A stretch of 44,498 nt of DNA from Streptomyces sp. 130 (GTDB lineage: Bacteria > Actinomycetota > Actinomycetes > Streptomycetales > Streptomycetaceae): the NCBI RefSeq assembly GCF_007096885.1, contig NZ_VJNO01000047.1, forward strand, positions 1-44,498, written 5' to 3'. The notes beneath the pieces were generated by a model. That model was not told the DNA's origin. It saw nothing but the letters and a program-made list of their open reading frames with translations, and ran no database searches. A program made the translations under genes and the position numbers. Of this stretch, positions 24,694 through 32,781 are shown one piece after another. How positions within the stretch are numbered: the first letter of the stretch is position 1; every line of letters begins with the position of its first letter.

Positions 24694-24725
24694 GACCAGT
24701 TGGCCGCGCCGCGCCCGGACCAGTT
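24694..24725 (+). promoter_or_regulatory. Direct repeats GACCAGTT x2, candidate MocR operator
   Basis: GACCAGTT occurs at 24694-24701 and 24718-24725, 24 bp apart, in the trpD/MocR divergent gap; ACCAGTT recurs at 28485-28491 before the DAHP synthase. MocR/GabR-type regulators typically bind direct repeats beside their own gene. Assignment is inference. Confidence 0.4.
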
Positions 24726-24768
24726 ACCGGAACACGCGCGCGCCCGTCCTGGAAGTGAGCCCCGAACC

Positions 24769-26190
24769 ATGCCGTGGAACACCCTTATCGACGTGAGCCG
24801 GGAGCACGAGCTCCCGCTGACCGTCCAGATCCAGCAGAGCATCAAGAGGGAGATAGCCGACGGCGCCCTCCACCCCGGCACCCGGCTGCCGTCCAGCCGG
24901 CAGCTCGCCGAAGACCTCCGGCTCTCCCGCAGCGTGGTGGTCGAGGCATACGGGCAGCTCGTCGCCGAGGGCTACCTGGAAGCCGCCCATGGCTCCGGCA
25001 CCCGCGTCGCCGCCCACCTCACGGCTGCGGCCCAGACACCGACCCTGCTGGCCGACTCCCGCCCCGAGCCGGTCGCCCGCTGGGACCTGCGCGCCCACAC
25101 CACCGACCCGGCCGCCTTCCCGGAGCGCGAGTGGCTGACCGCGTACCAGAGAGCCGTACGCCGCATGGAACCGCGCGACCTCGGTTACCCCCCGCTTTCC
25201 GGGCTCACCCAGCTGCGCGCCGAACTGGCCGGCTACCTCGGACGGGCACGCGGGGTCCACACCGCACAGGAACACGTCATGGTCGTCGCCGGATTCGCCC
25301 AGGCATTCGGCATGGTGTGCGAAGTGCTGCCCCGCCTCGGCATCGACACCCTGGCCGTCGAGGACCCCTGCCACCCCCGGCAGCGCCAGTTCATCGGCGA
25401 GTCCGGACTGCGCTGCCTGCCGGTGCCCGTGGACGAGAACGGCATCGACGTGACGGCGCTCGCCCGCAGCGGCGCCCACGCCGTGCTCGTCACCCCCGCC
25501 CACCAGTTCCCCACCGGCGTCGTCCTGTCCGCCGAACGCCGGGCCGCGCTCGTGCGCTGGGCCCAGGAGGCGGACGGCTGGATCATCGAGGACGACTACG
25601 ACGGCGACCTCTGGCTGACGCACGGCCGCCGCCCCACCGCCCTGCAACGCCTCGACCCCTCCCGCGTCCTGTACGCCGGCACCGCGAGCAAGTCCCTCGC
25701 ACCCGGCATGCGGCTCGGCTGGCTGGCCGTCCCGCCCCGGCTCCACGGACCGCTGGAAGAAGCACGCGCCCGCCGCGACCTCGGCTGCGAAGCGCTCACC
25801 CAGCTCGCCTTCGCCGAGTTCCTCGCCACCGGCCTCTTCGACCGCCACCTGCGCCGCCGGCGCGCCCGGTTACGCACCCGGGCCGAAACGCTCCACCAGG
25901 CCGTACGCCGGCACCTCCCCGAAGCGCGGATCGCCGGAACCACGGCCGGACTGCACGCCTGCCTCCAGCTCCCGCACCGCGTGGACGAACCCTCGCTCAT
26001 CGCCGGGGCCAGGCGCCACTCCGTCCTGGTGCGCGGCGGCCGCGCGTACCACCACCGGCCCTGGCTGGCCCGCCCCACCCTCGTCGTCGGCTACGCCTCA
26101 CCGACCCGCACCGCCCTCGCGGAGGCGGTACGCGTACTCGGCGAGGTCTGCGCCGGCCTGACCGACGGACGACGGGCACGCACCGCGTGA
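24769..26190 (+). CDS. MocR/GabR-type regulator (GntR HTH + aminotransferase domain)
   Basis: A 473-residue fusion: an N-terminal GntR winged helix (QIQQSIKREIADGALHPG, SSRQLAEDLRLSRSVVVEAY; about residues 15-75) and a fold-type I aminotransferase-like domain (about 110-465) with the Schiff-base lysine Lys308 in GTASKSLAPGMRLGW and DDYDGDL upstream. These proteins sense amines or PLP adducts and usually regulate adjacent genes. It lies between trpD (divergent) and trpG (convergent), so it probably controls this tryptophan-supply set; the effector is unknown. Confidence 0.92.
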   Translation: MPWNTLIDVSREHELPLTVQIQQSIKREIADGALHPGTRLPSSRQLAEDLRLSRSVVVEAYGQLVAEGYLEAAHGSGTRVAAHLTAAAQTPTLLADSRPEPVARWDLRAHTTDPAAFPEREWLTAYQRAVRRMEPRDLGYPPLSGLTQLRAELAGYLGRARGVHTAQEHVMVVAGFAQAFGMVCEVLPRLGIDTLAVEDPCHPRQRQFIGESGLRCLPVPVDENGIDVTALARSGAHAVLVTPAHQFPTGVVLSAERRAALVRWAQEADGWIIEDDYDGDLWLTHGRRPTALQRLDPSRVLYAGTASKSLAPGMRLGWLAVPPRLHGPLEEARARRDLGCEALTQLAFAEFLATGLFDRHLRRRRARLRTRAETLHQAVRRHLPEARIAGTTAGLHACLQLPHRVDEPSLIAGARRHSVLVRGGRAYHHRPWLARPTLVVGYASPTRTALAEAVRVLGEVCAGLTDGRRARTA

Positions 26191-26203
26191 CGCGACCCGG
26201 CGG

Positions 26204-26788
26204 TCACCCGGCGGGGACGCCCGCCGCCCGGGCCAGGAAGTTCTCGAAGAAGCTCAGCCCCGCCTCCGTCGTAATGCTCTCCGGATGGAACTGCACACCC
26301 TCGACCGGAAGATCACGATGAGCCAGCCCCATCACATAGCCGTCGTCCACCGAAGACGCCGTCTCCCGCAGCACCGGCGGCAGCGGCCGCTCCACGACCA
26401 GCGAGTGGTAGCGCGTCACGACGGTCCGCTCCGGCAGCCCCTCGAACACACCCGACCCGTCGTGCACCACCGCGCTGCTGCGCCCGTGCATGAGGTGACC
26501 GGCGACCGCCACCCGCCCCCCGAAGGCCAGCGCGATCGCCTGATGCCCCAGACACACCCCGAGCAACGGCACCCGGCCCGCGAAGTGCCGCACCAGCTCC
26601 ACATGGCCACTGGCCGCCGGATGCCCCGGCCCCGGACCGAGCACCACGGCATCCGGCGCCGCCCCCGCCAGCTGCTCCGGCGTCCGCGTCCCGGACCGGA
26701 CGACCTCCGTCCGCGCCCCCAGCGTCCGCAGATACTGATCGATGATGTGGACGAAACTGTCGTACGCGTCCACCAGCAGCACCTTCAC
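26204..26788 (-). CDS. trpG: Anthranilate synthase glutaminase subunit
   Basis: A 194-residue class I glutamine amidotransferase: VDAYDSFVHII start block, GPGPGHP, catalytic Cys in LLGVCLGHQAIAL, and HPESI near the C-terminus. It supplies ammonia to TrpE. GTG 26788 overlaps the trpE stop (GTGA), giving coupled translation. PabA would look similar; the TrpE partner decides the call. Confidence 0.93.
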   Translation of the reverse strand: MKVLLVDAYDSFVHIIDQYLRTLGARTEVVRSGTRTPEQLAGAAPDAVVLGPGPGHPAASGHVELVRHFAGRVPLLGVCLGHQAIALAFGGRVAVAGHLMHGRSSAVVHDGSGVFEGLPERTVVTRYHSLVVERPLPPVLRETASSVDDGYVMGLAHRDLPVEGVQFHPESITTEAGLSFFENFLARAAGVPAG

Positions 26789-28302
26789 CGCAACTCCTCC
26801 CCCGTCAGCGCCCAGTAGGCGGCGCCCATCTTGGCCAGCGTCTCCTGCCACTCGGCCTCCGGCACCGACTGCGCCACCACACCCGCCGAACTCTGCGTCG
26901 CGTACGTACCGCCGGAGTGGACGATCGTACGGATGCACAGCGCGAGCTCGCACCAGCCGCGCACATCGACCAGACCCACCGCGCCCGCGTAGATCCCGCG
27001 CGGCTCCCGCTCCAGCCCGTCGATGATCTCCATGGCCCGCAGCTTCGGCGCGCCCGTCATCGTCCCCGCCGGGAACGTCGCGGCCAGCGCCTCCCACACG
27101 GTGACCCCCGGCTCCAGCCGCCCGCTGACGGTGGACACGAGATGGAAGACGTGGGAGAACTCCTCCACCGTCATCAGCGCGTCCTCCGACAGCGTCCCCG
27201 GCCGGCACACCCGCCCGATGTCGTTGCGGCACAGGTCCACCAGCATCACGTGCTCGGCCTGCTCCTTGGAACTGGCCAGCAGTTCCTTCACCCGCCGCTC
27301 GTTCTCCACCGGATCGTCGCAGCGCCGCGCCGTCCCCGCGATGGGCCGCATCCGGATCCGGTCGCCCTCGATCAGGATGTGCAGCTCCGGACTGGCCCCG
27401 ATCAGAGTGCTGTCCCCGCGCGGGCACAGATACATGTACGGGGAGGGGTTACGGAACCGGAGGCGCGCGTACACCTCCTCCGGTGCCAGCCCGGTCGTCA
27501 CATCCAGGCGGTGGCCGATCTGGATCTGGTAGATGTCACCGACCCCGATGTGCTCCAGGCACCGCGCCGCCCACCCGAGGAACGTCTCCCGGTCCACGGA
27601 GTCCCGCACGCCCACCGGCGCCGGAGCCGCCGGACAGCCCGGCGCGGGCAGGCCGGCCGCCCGCACCGCCAGCGCGTACACATCGGGCCCCGGCGGCGCG
27701 GGGAGGTCCGGAGCGGTGGCGACGAGATGGACCACCCGGCCGGAGCGGTGGTCGTACCGGACGGTCTCGCGGAACAGGGTCAGCGTGAGATCCGGCCCGC
27801 CACGCTCCGGGTCCTCCCGCACCGGCAGCGACTCCATGTGCCAGGCGGCCGCGTAGCCGACCGTGGTGAGGAACCCGAACGCGAACTCCGAGGACGGCAC
27901 GTCCGTCTCGACGCCGAAGAGCGCCTGGGCCCGCGCCAGGAAGTCCCACATCGGCGCCGGTTCGTCGAACAGAAAGCGGTCACCGCCGTCGAGGCCCCCC
28001 GGCCCACCGCGCAGGCCCGCCGCGACCGCCGCCCACCCCAGAGCGGCGCGCACCGCATCGGCGCCCTCCACCTGGACATGCGCGGCGAAGACGCGGATCT
28101 CGGCGAGCCGGCCGTGACCGACCACGGCCGGGCGGCGCTCGTCCTCCGGCCCGGCCAGGCTCTCCAACAGGAAGACCTCGCGCCGCCCGGACTCGGCGAC
28201 GAGCGCGCTGTACAGGGCCAGCGGATCGTGCGGGGGCAGCGGGGCGGAGGTCAGGCGGACCCGGAGCAGCCTGCTCGCCGCCCGGGCCGGGGCGTCTGGC
28301 AT
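26785..28302 (-). CDS. trpE: Anthranilate synthase component I
   Basis: A 505-residue chorismate-utilising enzyme. PIAGTARR in the catalytic core (Ala rather than the Lys of PabB) marks anthranilate synthase; other blocks are GDIYQIQIGHRL, NPSPYMYL, MLVDLCRNDIGRV, FSHVFHLVSTVSG and FPAGTMTGAPK. ATG 28302 follows GAGAGGA; reading-frame extension upstream has no site. The N-terminal leucine-rich feedback motif of primary TrpE is not obvious, so the copy may be less sensitive to tryptophan (inference). Divergent from the DAHP synthase gene. Confidence 0.93.
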   Translation of the reverse strand: MPDAPARAASRLLRVRLTSAPLPPHDPLALYSALVAESGRREVFLLESLAGPEDERRPAVVGHGRLAEIRVFAAHVQVEGADAVRAALGWAAVAAGLRGGPGGLDGGDRFLFDEPAPMWDFLARAQALFGVETDVPSSEFAFGFLTTVGYAAAWHMESLPVREDPERGGPDLTLTLFRETVRYDHRSGRVVHLVATAPDLPAPPGPDVYALAVRAAGLPAPGCPAAPAPVGVRDSVDRETFLGWAARCLEHIGVGDIYQIQIGHRLDVTTGLAPEEVYARLRFRNPSPYMYLCPRGDSTLIGASPELHILIEGDRIRMRPIAGTARRCDDPVENERRVKELLASSKEQAEHVMLVDLCRNDIGRVCRPGTLSEDALMTVEEFSHVFHLVSTVSGRLEPGVTVWEALAATFPAGTMTGAPKLRAMEIIDGLEREPRGIYAGAVGLVDVRGWCELALCIRTIVHSGGTYATQSSAGVVAQSVPEAEWQETLAKMGAAYWALTGEELR

Positions 28303-28484
28303 CGCGATCCTCTCGTTGTGCCGGGACGTGCTGGAAGATGCCGGGATGCTAGGCAACCCGGCCCGCCGGGCCCGGCCACGCAGGCCACTCACGGCACGGG
28401 GCACCGGACCACTGCCCGCCTTCGTTGCCCCGGGCCCGCCCTCCGGATTGCATGTCCCACGGCCCATATGCCTGGGCGTCAGAT

Positions 28485-28491
28485 ACCAGTT
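28485..28491 (+). promoter_or_regulatory. ACCAGTT element upstream of DAHP synthase
   Basis: A third ACCAGTT (followed by GG, as at 24694) in the 206-nt trpE/DAHP synthase divergent gap, 17 nt before the DAHP synthase start. Candidate site for the MocR protein; a 7-mer match alone is weak. Confidence 0.25.
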
Positions 28492-28508
28492 GGAGAGCGG
28501 GAGTTGAC

Positions 28509-29870
28509 ATGACCGACGCTGCTGCGGAAGGCGCCGCCGACCGATGGCGGTCCCGGCCGGCCGCCCAACAGCCGCAATGGCCCGACGAGAACCGGCTGCG
28601 CGAGGTGACCGCACACCTGGCCACCGCACCCCCACTGGTCTTCGCGGAGGAATGCGACCGGCTGCGCGAACGCCTCGGCGCCGTGGCCCGGGGCGAGGCG
28701 TTCCTGCTGCACGGCGGCGACTGCGCCGAAGCCTTCGACGGCCTCTCCGCCCAGGCCGTCGAGGCGAAACTGCGCACCCTGCTCCAGATGGCGGTCGTAC
28801 TCATGCACGCCACCGCCGTGCCGGTCGTCAAAATCGGCAGGATGGCCGGGCAGTTCGCCAAACCGCGATCCAGCCCCACCGAGACCCGCGACGGCATCAC
28901 CCTGCCCGCCTACCGGGGGGACGCGGTCAACGACATCGCGTTCACCGAGACAGCCCGCCGCCCCGACCCCGGCCGGCTGCTGCGGATGTACGACGCCTCC
29001 GCCAACACCCTCAACCTGCTCAGAGCACTCACCACGGGCGGCTACGCCGACCTCCACCAGGTGCACACCTGGAACCGCGGCTTCGTGGACTCCTCACTCG
29101 CGGGCCGCCGCTACGAAGCTCTCGCCGACGAGATCGAGCGCTCCCTGCTCTTCATGCGCGCCTGCGGAGCCGACCCCGCCGCCCTGCGCACCATGGAGTT
29201 CTACGCCGGCCACGAGGGCCTGCTCCTCGACTACGAATCGGCACTGGTGCGCACCGACCCGGGCACCGGCCGCCGGTACGCCACCAGCGGTCACCTGCTG
29301 TGGATCGGCGAACGCACCCGCGCCCTGGACGGCGCCCACGTCGAGTTCTTCGCCGGCATCGACAACCCGGTCGCGGTCAAGCTCGGTCCCGGCACGGAGC
29401 CCGACGAAGTCCTCGCCTACGCCCGCCGGCTCGATCCCCGCGGCGAACCGGGCCGCCTCACCTTCGTGGTACGGATGGGCGCGGACCGGGTGCGCGAGCG
29501 CCTCCCCGCCCTCATCGAGAAGGCCACCGCCGACGGAGTCCGCGCGGCCTGGGTCTGCGACCCGATGCACGGCAACACCTTCACCGCACCCGACGGCCGC
29601 AAAACGCGCCGCTTCGACGACATCCTCGACGAGGTGAGCGGCTTCTTCGAGGTCCACCACGCACTCGGCACCCACCCCGGCGGCATCCACGTGGAACTCA
29701 CCGGCACCGACGTCACCGAGTGCGTCGGCGGCAGCGGCGAGCTCGGCCTGCACGACCTCCCGCTCCGCTACGAGACGGTCTGCGACCCCCGCCTCAACCA
29801 CGGCCAGTCCCTCGACCTCGCCTTCCGCACCGCCGAACTGCTCAGGACGAGCCGGGGTGCAGCTGGCTGA
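28509..29870 (+). CDS. Class II DAHP synthase (3-deoxy-7-phosphoheptulonate synthase)
   Basis: A 453-residue plant-type (class II) enzyme: LLHGGDCAEAF, KIGRMAGQFAKPRSSPTE, VHTWNRGF, EFYAGHEGLLLDYE, CDPMHGNTF and GGIHVELTGTDVTEC. It condenses phosphoenolpyruvate with erythrose 4-phosphate, the first shikimate step. With trpE, trpG, trpD and trpC it forms a dedicated tryptophan-supply set for the chlorotryptophan residue. ATG 28509 follows GGGAG. Divergent from trpE. Confidence 0.95.
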   Translation: MTDAAAEGAADRWRSRPAAQQPQWPDENRLREVTAHLATAPPLVFAEECDRLRERLGAVARGEAFLLHGGDCAEAFDGLSAQAVEAKLRTLLQMAVVLMHATAVPVVKIGRMAGQFAKPRSSPTETRDGITLPAYRGDAVNDIAFTETARRPDPGRLLRMYDASANTLNLLRALTTGGYADLHQVHTWNRGFVDSSLAGRRYEALADEIERSLLFMRACGADPAALRTMEFYAGHEGLLLDYESALVRTDPGTGRRYATSGHLLWIGERTRALDGAHVEFFAGIDNPVAVKLGPGTEPDEVLAYARRLDPRGEPGRLTFVVRMGADRVRERLPALIEKATADGVRAAWVCDPMHGNTFTAPDGRKTRRFDDILDEVSGFFEVHHALGTHPGGIHVELTGTDVTECVGGSGELGLHDLPLRYETVCDPRLNHGQSLDLAFRTAELLRTSRGAAG

Positions 29871-29967
29871 ACCCCGGCCGTACGGCAGGGGTGCTGTCGT
29901 CGGGACCGCCCCGTCCCTAACGTGGAACAGGGGCGGCCGGCGGGGCGCCGGACGAAGGGGGACAGGA

Positions 29968-30579
29968 ATGGACCTGCTGTCCGGCCCGGACGCCGCCGCC
30001 TGGTACTACCTGGTGGTGGCCGCCGCACTCGCCACCCCCCTCGTCCCGAACGGCGCCCTGGTACTCGCCGGAGGAGCCCTCGCCGCCCGGGGCCAACTGC
30101 TGCTCCCCCTGGTCTGGGCCGCCGTCTTCACCGGCGCCCTCGGCGGCGACCTGCTCCTGTACGCGGCAGCCCGCCGTCTCCCGCTGGGCCGGCGCTCCAC
30201 CACGGTCCGCACGGTCGCGGCCCGGCTGAAGAGCCGCGGTGCGCTCCTGCTGGTGCTCCGCTACCTGCCGGCGGGCCGCTTCACCGGCACGGTCGGCGCC
30301 GCCACGAGCGGCATGCGCGCCGGCGGCTTCGCCCGCGCCATGGTCCTCGCCGAGGCGTCCTGGACCACGCTGTACGTGGCCCTGGGCTACGGCGGCACGA
30401 CGGCGTACACCCGCTGGCCCCTCGCCGCACTCGCGGTAGCCACCTGCGCGACCCTCGCCGCGGCCGTCACCTTGCGCCGCATCCGCCACCGGACACCGGT
30501 GACGGACGAGCTCCCCGGCGCGAGGACGCCCGGCCGCACGGTCCAGCCCTCCCCAGCTAGATGTGAACAAAATCGTTGA
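29968..30579 (+). CDS. DedA-family membrane protein
   Basis: A 203-residue inner-membrane protein with about five hydrophobic segments. The VTT/DedA pattern is seen in FTGALGGDLLLYAAARRL (the conserved G-x-x-x-G-D-x-x-x-Y type block) and LLLVLRYLPAGRFTGTVGAATSGM, where the Arg of the R-(F/Y)-x-P-x-x-R block is kept. DedA proteins help flip or recycle lipid carriers and keep the proton gradient. ATG 29968 follows GGACAGGA. It separates the peptide cluster from the catabolic operon and belongs clearly to neither. Confidence 0.85.
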   Translation: MDLLSGPDAAAWYYLVVAAALATPLVPNGALVLAGGALAARGQLLLPLVWAAVFTGALGGDLLLYAAARRLPLGRRSTTVRTVAARLKSRGALLLVLRYLPAGRFTGTVGAATSGMRAGGFARAMVLAEASWTTLYVALGYGGTTAYTRWPLAALAVATCATLAAAVTLRRIRHRTPVTDELPGARTPGRTVQPSPARCEQNR

Positions 30580-30604
30580 CAATTCTGTTCGCTAGATTTA
30601 GCTT
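30566..30604 (+). promoter_or_regulatory. Promoter and putative operator of the gal-like operon
   Basis: TTGACA (30576-30581), 17-nt spacer, TAGCTT (30599-30604), 28 nt before the GntR start, in a distinctly AT-rich patch. AACAAAATCGTTGAC (30566-30580) overlaps the -35 box and recurs as AACAAAAGTGTTGAC at the transporter promoter. GAACA (30565-30569) and TGTTC (30586-30590) form an inverted repeat around it. Confidence 0.7.
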
Positions 30605-30631
30605 CGACAGGCACTCACTCAGGGAGGGCAC

Positions 30632-31285
30632 ATGCCGAAGGAAGCCCGTCCAGGCTCCGGAGAGCAGGCCAAGCAGTACGCGCTGGAGCGGTTGCGGAAG
30701 GCGATTCTGCAAGGAGAGATGGCGCCGGCCCAGCGGTTGGTGGAGAACGAACTCGCCGAGCAGTACGACGTCACCCGCGCCAGCATCAGGGCGGCGCTGC
30801 TGGACCTGGCCTCCGAGGGGCTGGTCGAGCGGGTCCGCAACCGCGGGTCGCGCGTGCGTGTGGTCACGGTGGAGGAGGCCGTGGAGATCACGGAGTGCCG
30901 GATGGCCCTCGAAGGGCTGTGCGCGGCCAAGGCCGCCGAGGTCGCGACGGACGCACAGCTCGATGAACTGACCGGCCTGGGCGAAGCCATGTCCAAGGCG
31001 GTCGCCGACGGCGATCCGGTCTTCTACTCCGAGCTCAACCACGACCTGCACGCCCGCATCCGGGACATCTCGGGCCAGCAGACGGCCGTCGGTCTGCTGG
31101 AGCGGCTGAACGCACAACTGGTGCGTCACCGTTTCCAGTTGGCGCTGCGACCGGGGCGCCCGCAGCAGTCCCTGAATGAGCACCTGGCGGTGATCGAGGC
31201 GATCGCCACCAGGGACCCGCGAGCGGCCGAAGCGGCCGTGCGCGCTCACCTCAGCAGCGTGATCGACGCTCTGCGCGACGACTGA
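30632..31285 (+). CDS. GntR-family regulator, FCD subfamily
   Basis: A 217-residue regulator. N-terminal winged helix (ALERLRKAILQGEMAPAQRL, LAEQYDVTRASIRAALLDLA; about residues 17-70) and an all-helical FCD ligand-binding domain with the metal-site pattern HDLHARI and NEHLAVIEAIATRD. Such proteins normally sense a carboxylate and repress the adjacent catabolic genes. ATG 30632 follows AGGGAGG. It is first in a same-strand run through to the dioxygenase gene, so it probably represses its own operon via the repeated AACAAAA-NN-GTTGAC site. Confidence 0.92.
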   Translation: MPKEARPGSGEQAKQYALERLRKAILQGEMAPAQRLVENELAEQYDVTRASIRAALLDLASEGLVERVRNRGSRVRVVTVEEAVEITECRMALEGLCAAKAAEVATDAQLDELTGLGEAMSKAVADGDPVFYSELNHDLHARIRDISGQQTAVGLLERLNAQLVRHRFQLALRPGRPQQSLNEHLAVIEAIATRDPRAAEAAVRAHLSSVIDALRDD

Positions 31286-31330
31286 CGCACCCCTGGGGCG
31301 GGCGCGAACCTGTCACCAAGGAGATACAGC

Positions 31331-32086
31331 ATGACCCACGCCACCGGCGCGCACGCCGAAACCACTCGATCGACACTGGTCGTCACTGCCCATGCCGGGG
31401 ACTTCGTGTGGCGCGCCGGCGGTGCCATCGCGCTGGCCGCCGCGCGCGGGGAGAAGGTCACCATCGCCTGCCTGACGTTCGGCGAGCGCGGCGAATCCGC
31501 CAGGGCCTGGCGCGAGGGCAGGAAGCTCGAAGAGATCAAGGCGATGCGGCGCGACGAAGCCGAACGCGCCGCCGCCGTACTCGGCGCCGATGTCCGCTTC
31601 TACGACGCGGGTGACTACCCGTTGGTGGCCACCGCCGACCTGACCGACCAGCTGGTCGCGCTCTACCGGGAGACGCAGCCCGATGTCGTCCTCACGCACC
31701 CCGTCGAGGACCCCTACAACGGTGACCACCCGGCTGCCAACCGCATGGCCCTGGAGGCCCGCGTCCTGGCCCAGGCCATCGGCTACCCCGGTGAGGGCGA
31801 GATCATCGGCGCCCCGCCCGTCTTCTACTTCGAACCCCACCAGCCCGAGATGAGCGGCTTCAAGCCCGAGGTCCTCCTCGACATCACCGAGGTCTGGGAC
31901 ACCAAGCGCGAAGCGATGGAGTGCCTGGGTGCCCAGCAGCATCTGTGGGACTACTACACCGATCTCGCCGTGCGCCGCGGAGTCCAGCTCAAGCGCAACG
32001 CGGGCCCGAACCTGGGCCTCGCGCACAAGACCATGGCCGAGGCGTACATGCGCCCCTACCCGCAGATCGCGAAGGAGCTCGCCTGA
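31331..32086 (+). CDS. galB: 4-oxalomesaconate hydratase-like protein (PIG-L family, GalB)
   Basis: A 251-residue PIG-L/LmbE-fold metal hydrolase relative. The start block (VVTAHAGDFVWRAGGAIA) is the GalB version of the family's AHPDDE site; VLTHPVEDPYNGDHPAAN carries further zinc ligands. GalB of Pseudomonas putida hydrates 4-oxalomesaconate in gallate degradation, although most of its family are deacetylases. The next two genes encode GalC- and GalD-like enzymes, which supports the call. ATG 31331 follows AAGGAG. The stop overlaps the next start by 1 nt. Confidence 0.85.
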   Translation: MTHATGAHAETTRSTLVVTAHAGDFVWRAGGAIALAAARGEKVTIACLTFGERGESARAWREGRKLEEIKAMRRDEAERAAAVLGADVRFYDAGDYPLVATADLTDQLVALYRETQPDVVLTHPVEDPYNGDHPAANRMALEARVLAQAIGYPGEGEIIGAPPVFYFEPHQPEMSGFKPEVLLDITEVWDTKREAMECLGAQQHLWDYYTDLAVRRGVQLKRNAGPNLGLAHKTMAEAYMRPYPQIAKELA

Positions 32087-32781
32087 TGCCCGGCGTCATC
32101 GTCACCAACCCGCCCAGGGCCGAGGCGCAGGTCGTCGAGGCCCTCGCCGGCTACGGAACGGCCACGGTCGGTGAGGCGATGGGCCGCACCGGGTTCCTCG
32201 GCACGCATCTTCGCCCGGTCCAGCAGGACGTGCGCGTCGCGGGCACCGCTGTGACCGTGCTGTGCTGGCCCGGTGACAACCTCATGATTCACGCGGCGGT
32301 CGAACAGTGCGCCGAGGGCGACATTCTCGTCGTCACCACCACCTCGCCCTGTACCGACGGCCTGTTCGGCGAGCTGTTCGCCACGGCCCTGCAACGCCGT
32401 GGCGTGCGGGGCGTGGTCATGAACACCGGTATCCGGGACACCGCCGAACTGCGCGCGATGTGCTTCCCCGCGTGGTCTGCGGCTGTCAGCCCTCAGGGCA
32501 CCGTCAAAGCCACCGGGGGGAGCGTCAACGTACCGATCGTGATCGGCGGCCAGGTGATCCGCCCGGGCGACGTGATCGTCGCCGACGACGACGGTGTGGT
32601 GGTCGTCCCCCGCGAGCGCGCCCAAACCACCGCTGAGGCGTCCGAGGCACGCGAGCGGAAGGAGGCCGCCGCGCGCGCCGCCTTCCAGGAAGGCCGGCTC
32701 GGCCTGGACCGCTACGGGCTGCGGGACACCCTGCGGCGACTCGGTGTCGAGTACCAGGCCTACGAGGAGCCGACCGCGTGA
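32086..32781 (+). CDS. galC: 4-carboxy-4-hydroxy-2-oxoadipate aldolase-like (RraA fold, GalC)
   Basis: A 231-residue class II pyruvate aldolase of the RraA/HMG-CHA aldolase family. Typical blocks: GTATVGEAMGR near the N-terminus, VLCWPGDNLMIHAAVEQC, MNTGIRDTAEL (the Arg-Asp pair involved in pyruvate and metal binding) and GDVIVADDDGVVVVP. It would cleave 4-carboxy-4-hydroxy-2-oxoadipate to pyruvate and oxaloacetate. Its ATG overlaps the galB stop (TGATG), and its stop overlaps the next start by 4 nt. RraA-type RNase E regulators share the fold but lack this context. Confidence 0.88.
   Translation: MPGVIVTNPPRAEAQVVEALAGYGTATVGEAMGRTGFLGTHLRPVQQDVRVAGTAVTVLCWPGDNLMIHAAVEQCAEGDILVVTTTSPCTDGLFGELFATALQRRGVRGVVMNTGIRDTAELRAMCFPAWSAAVSPQGTVKATGGSVNVPIVIGGQVIRPGDVIVADDDGVVVVPRERAQTTAEASEARERKEAAARAAFQEGRLGLDRYGLRDTLRRLGVEYQAYEEPTA

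Noticed and set aside
26204..28302. PabA/PabB pair for 4-aminobenzoate
   Set aside because: The catalytic PIAGT motif has Ala, marking anthranilate synthase, and trpC and trpD are next to it.
32086..32781. RraA regulator of RNase E
   Set aside because: Same fold, but the Arg-Asp aldolase motif and overlap with GalB- and GalD-like genes favour the aldolase.
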